DNA of 64,000 bases from Candidatus Gastranaerophilales bacterium (GTDB taxonomy: Bacteria > Cyanobacteriota > Vampirovibrionia > Gastranaerophilales > Gastranaerophilaceae). Of the stretch, positions 61,129 to 64,000 are shown piece after piece. The translations under genes were made by a program, and so were the position numbers. The stretch's first letter is position 1. Each line of letters opens with the position of its first letter. The notes under the pieces were generated by a model, which had not been told where the DNA came from, did not search any database, and saw only the letters and a list, made by a program, of their open reading frames with translations. The stretch lies in NCBI GenBank assembly GCA_944323165.1, contig CALURK010000001.1:124001-188000 (forward strand), read 5' to 3'.

Positions 61129-61848
61129 TTACAACTTGAAACCCGTAGTGAAACTAACAGCAGAACTTCTTCCGCCGTTTGCATAGTATGATTGTGCAAC
61201 TCCCAGTTCAAACTTCAAAGATTCTGCATATTTTTTTAAAGCAGGACTGTAAACAAGTGTTATTTCATTCTTATTTTTCGGAGCGTTAACATAATTTGTG
61301 AAACTGTCTTTGAGTGTTAATTTATCGGTAATATGCCATTCCGGAGTAACACAAACTGTTCCGTATTGCGATCCGATATCCTGCGAAGCAGATTGTTTAA
61401 ATTTCGTATCCAGCGAAAAATACTTAGGTGAATCATATCTGACAAAAACCCCTGTAGAGGATTCCATTTGTGAAAGCGAAAGCTCCTCGCCCCATAATGT
61501 ACCATACGTCATACCCTTAAATGTTTCAGATAGAGTTCCGCTCAGAGGAAGAATGTCTTTCAAATTATTTCTAGTTACCGCCGCCCTTGCAAGGGCACTC
61601 CTGGGCGTGTTGGTGTTTGATGTAATATTTAGCATCTTTACCGGTATCGTAACAGCTCTTTGAGGTATATTTACCTGAGGTTTTTCAATATCATCATCAA
61701 GATAAATTGTTTCGACAGGGTTGTCGTCATATTCAACCTGACCTTGAAGTTTGTAGGTTTCTACTACCGGCTTTACATTTTCCTCTGTAGAAAAAGCTGG
61801 TAGCAAATTTATACATAATAACGCTATTAAAAATACTAATTTTTGCAT
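61129..61848 (-). CDS. Hypothetical exported protein, possible outer-membrane beta structure
   Basis: A 239-residue protein with a signal peptide (KLVFLIALLCINLLPAFS). The C-terminal 130 residues alternate polar and hydrophobic residues (FVRYDSPKYFSLDTKFKQ, EITLVYSPALKKYAESLKFE), ending SAVSFTTGFKL, which suits beta-strands of a small outer-membrane or surface protein. No domain recognised. The promoter is TTGAAA-17-TACAAT ending 6 nt before the ATG. Confidence 0.75.
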   Translation of the reverse strand: MQKLVFLIALLCINLLPAFSTEENVKPVVETYKLQGQVEYDDNPVETIYLDDDIEKPQVNIPQRAVTIPVKMLNITSNTNTPRSALARAAVTRNNLKDILPLSGTLSETFKGMTYGTLWGEELSLSQMESSTGVFVRYDSPKYFSLDTKFKQSASQDIGSQYGTVCVTPEWHITDKLTLKDSFTNYVNAPKNKNEITLVYSPALKKYAESLKFELGVAQSYYANGGRSSAVSFTTGFKL

Positions 61849-61854
61849 AGCTAC

Positions 61855-61883
61855 ATTGTAGTTTAAATAAATAATGTTTTCAA
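61855..61883 (-). promoter_or_regulatory. Promoter TTGAAA-17-TACAAT, leaderless
   Basis: Minus strand: -35 at 61883-61878, 17-nt spacer, -10 at 61860-61855, exactly 6 nt to the ATG at 61848. This is the clearest case with both hexamers. Confidence 0.7.
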
Positions 61884-61963
61884 TCGTTTTTTACCTAATT
61901 GGAGAATATTTTTTTATCAAATTTTAATCATAAATAAAGGAGAGTTATAAAGAGGAGATAGAT

Positions 61964-62395
61964 ATGAAAAAAAGTGTATTAGCATTGTTATTGGGGGTAA
62001 TTATGGTATCAAATAGCGTAATAGCGGCGGAAAATATTGCAGTAGTCGATTTGCAGAAAATAGTAAGTAATTCAGGTCAGGTAAAGCAGTTAAAACAAGA
62101 GCACGCTAAGAAAATGGAAGAGCTTAATAAAATTGTTGTGAATGCACGCGGTGAAATTTCTAATACAACAGACAGTGCAAAAATTTTGCAACTAGAGGAA
62201 AAATATACTAACGAATTTAATGCAAAAAAAGCCGCTTTAGAGAAAGATTACAGTACAAGGCTTAGCGCAATAGAGAAGAATATAAAAGATGAGATTGCAA
62301 AGAAAGCACAGCAAGATAAGTATGATTATGTGTTTGCCAAAAGTGTTTTATTGTACGGAGGAAAAGACATAACTAACGATATAAAAGTAAAGTGA
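61964..62395 (+). CDS. skp: OmpH/Skp-family periplasmic chaperone
   Basis: A 143-residue protein with a signal peptide (KKSVLALLLGVIMVSNSVIA, then A) and the Skp core ENIAVVDLQKIVSNSGQVKQ, followed by a long charged coiled coil and a return strand. Skp holds unfolded outer-membrane proteins. AGAGGAG precedes the ATG. A perfect stem-loop follows. Confidence 0.9.
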   Translation: MKKSVLALLLGVIMVSNSVIAAENIAVVDLQKIVSNSGQVKQLKQEHAKKMEELNKIVVNARGEISNTTDSAKILQLEEKYTNEFNAKKAALEKDYSTRLSAIEKNIKDEIAKKAQQDKYDYVFAKSVLLYGGKDITNDIKVK

Positions 62396-62414
62396 TTTGA
62401 AAAAAGTATAAACA

Positions 62415-62442
62415 CTATACCCTTTCTAATGAAAGGGTATAG
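62415..62442 (+). terminator. Perfect 12-bp stem-loop after skp
   Basis: CTATACCCTTTC-TAAT-GAAAGGGTATAG. There is no U-tract, so termination is uncertain. Confidence 0.5.
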
Positions 62443-62484
62443 AAATGTCCTAAAACCCTCTTGTCCTTTTGTAGAATTTTGTAT

Positions 62485-62500
62485 TATAATGTGGTATAAT
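62485..62500 (+). promoter_or_regulatory. Two tandem -10 hexamers for the gene at 62528
   Basis: TATAAT at 62485-62490 and again at 62495-62500, the second with an extended TGG. The gene also has an AAGGAG Shine-Dalgarno, so it is not leaderless. Confidence 0.6.
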
Positions 62501-62527
62501 GATTTGTAGCTTAAGGAGAACTGAAGT

Positions 62528-62983
62528 ATGCAAAAGAAAATTTTAATTTCATTAGGCTTGATAGCAGTAGTCGGAATAATGAGTCAAGTTTGGGCAAATT
62601 CTACTATTTATACTGATGATTTAGGCAGATTGCATTTCTTGGGTAAAGATCCCGGAGCTAAGACTCTTCAAAAAATAGAGGATTATGATAATCCAAAACA
62701 ACAGGATTTAACGAATGTAATGTATAAAAATGAGCAGCCGGCAGGTAGCGTAGAAAATGCTGCGGAACCGAAGACCGATGTCTCAGCTCAGAGTTCGGAA
62801 ACTCCGGTTTCAGATAAGACAAAGGTACATACAAACAAGTCAAAAGGTTCATATACTTTTAATAAAGGTGCAATGGATGCATCAGACCCGTATACTTTCG
62901 GCAATACAAATTTAGATACGCAAAAGAAAGAATCAACAGATTTAGAAAATTTAAACAAAAAGCGTTTTTGGCAGATTTGGTAA
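62528..62983 (+). CDS. Hypothetical exported protein
   Basis: A 151-residue protein with a signal peptide (KKILISLGLIAVVGIMSQVWA, cleavage after WA) and a mature start NSTIYTDDLGRLHFLGKDPG. The rest is polar, rich in Ser/Thr/Lys/Asp and probably disordered. No domain recognised. tRNA-Gln begins 16 nt after the stop. Confidence 0.72.
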   Translation: MQKKILISLGLIAVVGIMSQVWANSTIYTDDLGRLHFLGKDPGAKTLQKIEDYDNPKQQDLTNVMYKNEQPAGSVENAAEPKTDVSAQSSETPVSDKTKVHTNKSKGSYTFNKGAMDASDPYTFGNTNLDTQKKESTDLENLNKKRFWQIW

Positions 62984-62998
62984 AAATATAACAAACAA

Positions 62999-63069
62999 TC
63001 CCGGATCGTCTAGTGGCAGGACGAAAGATTCTGACTCTTTTAACGGTGGTTCGAATCCATCTCCGGGAG
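62999..63069 (+). tRNA. tRNA-Gln (anticodon CTG)
   Basis: A 71-nt tRNA. Acceptor TCCCGGA pairs with TCCGGGA, discriminator G; D-arm GTCT/GGAC; anticodon arm AAAGA-TTCTGAC-TCTTT with CTG at 63031-63033; T-arm GGTGG-TTCGAAT-CCATC. CCA is not encoded. Its 3' end from the T-loop on is repeated twice downstream. Confidence 0.93.
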
Positions 63070-63080
63070 TTTTGTTATGT
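63054..63080 (+). repeat. 27-bp direct repeat, copy 0 (3' end of tRNA-Gln)
   Basis: AATCCATCTCCGGGAG plus TTTTGTTATGT. Identical copies at 63228-63254 and 63400-63426. Confidence 0.9.
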
Positions 63081-63254
63081 AAAAAAATTTGGGAAATGGA
63101 TGAGAACCACCAGCCTGCAAAGGCTTTTGTGGTTCGAGCGCGAGCCGGCAGAGGGCGGAGTTAGATTGCAAGAAAAAATTTTTCGAAGCAATCGAACGTA
63201 GTCCCGTTTAACGCCGGCGAGAAAGCCAATCCATCTCCGGGAGTTTTGTTATGT
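63081..63254 (+). repeat. tRNA-associated insert family, unit A (tRNA-Gln type)
   Basis: A 174-bp unit. GGGAAATGGAT (63091-63101), then a hairpin AACCAC-C-AGCCT-GCAA-AGGCT-TTT-GTGGTT, then CGA, a 91-nt insert (63138-63228) beginning GCGCGAGCC, then ATCCATCTCCGGGA, the tRNA-Gln 3' end. The insert falls just after TTCGA, as at the Leu locus. Inside the insert GATTGC/GCAATC closes a hairpin over AAAAATTTTT. No ORF of substance. Confidence 0.85.
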
Positions 63255-63426
63255 AAAAAAATTGGGAAATGGATGAGAACCACCAGCCTGTAAAAGCTTT
63301 TGTGGTTCGAGCGCGAGCCTCTGAGGGCGGAGTTAGATTGCAAGAAAAAATTTTTCGAAGCAATCGAACGTAGTCCCGTTTAACGCCGGCGAGAAAGCCA
63401 ATCCATCTCCGGGAGTTTTGTTATGT
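63255..63426 (+). repeat. tRNA-associated insert family, unit B (tRNA-Gln type)
   Basis: A 172-bp tandem copy of unit A, differing at only a handful of positions (e.g. GCAAAGG to GTAAAAG; CCGGCAG to CCTCTG). Insert 63311-63400, 90 nt, then the third copy of the tRNA 3' end. Confidence 0.85.
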
Positions 63427-63478
63427 CAAAGGGGTAAGTGTTACCAAAATTTGTGGAAAAGTTTTTGAACTGCAAATT

Positions 63479-64000
63479 TTAGAAGATTTTATGCTGTTTT
63501 TTGTATATGCGGTCATAAAATCTCTTTTCCGCCTTTTTCGCTTCTAATTCCGAATATTTGTATCTTGATAAATCCAAAGAAATTTTCCCCTTAGATTCCT
63601 CCTCAAGTTTCTTTTTAACTTTATATGGATAAGTTTCATTTCCCTTAAGTTGTCCGTTGTGAATAAGATTTATAATTTGTTCAATATAAATTTGACATTT
63701 TTTAGGTACAGAAGGAAACATTTCAATAAACTTAGGAAGCGGCATACTCGATCTCATGCTGTTTGCGCCTGCGGAAGTTAGCATAAAGTTTCCTATTGTG
63801 TTTTCTCCATTTAAAGAATTAGGTTTGATATGTTCTATTGTAGCAACAGAAGGCCGAATTATTCTTTTGGCAATTTCTTGTTGGGTTCTGTCAACGTATT
63901 TAACGATGAAAGCATTTTCGCTGGTTCCAGAAGTTGGCAGATAAACTGCTCTGTCTTTGAGTTTTTCTAGAACAAGATGTTCCTTATGAGCCTTTTTAGG
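63479..64000 (-). CDS. Partial HNH-like protein (5' end beyond window)
   Basis: The frame is open from the right edge to a stop at 63479 (at least 173 residues); an internal Met at 63784 is not the true start. IRPSVATIEHIKPNSLNGEN, TIGNFMLTSAGANSMRS and MPLPKFIEMFP resemble HNH nuclease domains (H-I-x-P, G-x-N-x-x-x-N, N). The C-terminus is a Lys/Glu-rich helix ending KKQHKIF. It lies about 50 bp from the tRNA-Gln repeat units. Function uncertain. Confidence 0.55.
   Translation of the reverse strand, partial: PKKAHKEHLVLEKLKDRAVYLPTSGTSENAFIVKYVDRTQQEIAKRIIRPSVATIEHIKPNSLNGENTIGNFMLTSAGANSMRSSMPLPKFIEMFPSVPKKCQIYIEQIINLIHNGQLKGNETYPYKVKKKLEEESKGKISLDLSRYKYSELEAKKAEKRFYDRIYKKQHKIF

Noticed and set aside
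63013-63343. Two frames of about 60 codons after tRNA-Gln
   Set aside because: They run through the tRNA and the tandem repeat units on both strands and have no start signals.
63054-63426. CRISPR-like repeated sequence
   Set aside because: Only three copies of the repeat, spacers of about 146 bp that are near identical to each other, and the repeat is a tRNA 3' end.

Overview
The window is AT-rich, densely coded chromosome from a bacterium with an outer membrane. Genes for lipid A/Kdo synthesis (kdsB, lpxK), an AcrAB-TolC-type RND pump, Skp- and AsmA-like envelope proteins, a flagellar cap gene (fliD) and fermentation genes (D-2-hydroxyacid dehydrogenase, stand-alone glycyl-radical domain) sit beside SMC-ScpAB, ThyX, Rel, NrtR and RNase P RNA. 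Several small proteins carry a short aromatic motif of the form hydrophobic-x-F-(K/R/S)-(G/A/S) near the N-terminus, a feature I associate from memory with gut Melainabacteria (Gastranaerophilales, Vampirovibrionia). That placement is an inference (about 0.65); no 16S gene or other decisive marker is present.

Layout. 1-5.3 kb: mutL (cut by the left edge), an acyl-CoA dehydratase activase-like protein and rel; convergent to rel is a divergent RelA/SpoT-like protein. 6.4-12 kb: two PlsC-type acyltransferases, yidD, small lineage-type proteins, a HAD phosphatase and a PilZ protein. 11.7-25.3 kb: an acidic-tailed TPR protein, recN, fliD, a phosphohexomutase, a GtrA-like protein, thyX with a solute-binding protein, pnuC, bcp, a MATE pump, rplU and rpmA. 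25.4-33.2 kb: a methyltransferase with kdsB and lpxK, a ribbon-helix-helix (RHH)/HAD module, rnpB, pgi, prmC. 33.4-40.8 kb: a Na/Pi-type transporter, a second RHH module, tRNA-Leu with repeat elements, ldhA-like, grcA-like, tcdA, secG, nrtR. 40.8-52 kb: a metzincin-TPR protein, scpB, scpA, an ORF6N protein, smc, a HepT/MntA toxin-antitoxin pair and a large AsmA-like protein. 52-64 kb: a secreted HExxH protein, merR with the RND operon, Mini-III RNase, TPR and FtsB-like proteins, a Skp-like protein, tRNA-Gln with tandem repeat units, and a partial HNH-like gene.

Two system-level observations stand out. First, a family of about 90-bp inserts lies in partial copies of tRNA 3' ends, always immediately after the T-loop TTCGA. 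It occurs at both tRNA loci (Gln at 63.0-63.4 kb, Leu at 36.6-37.2 kb), with inserts of the same length and similar sequence, a hairpin that copies the local tRNA T-stem, and unit ends complementary to the local tRNA 3' end. I do not recognise this as a described element. Second, many genes have a -10 hexamer ending 6-7 nt before the start codon and no Shine-Dalgarno sequence. The rnpB promoter, whose RNA 5' end can be placed from its P1 helix, has exactly the same 6-nt spacing, so these genes probably give leaderless mRNAs.

The gene calls are standard family recognitions from motifs read by eye; no database search was run.
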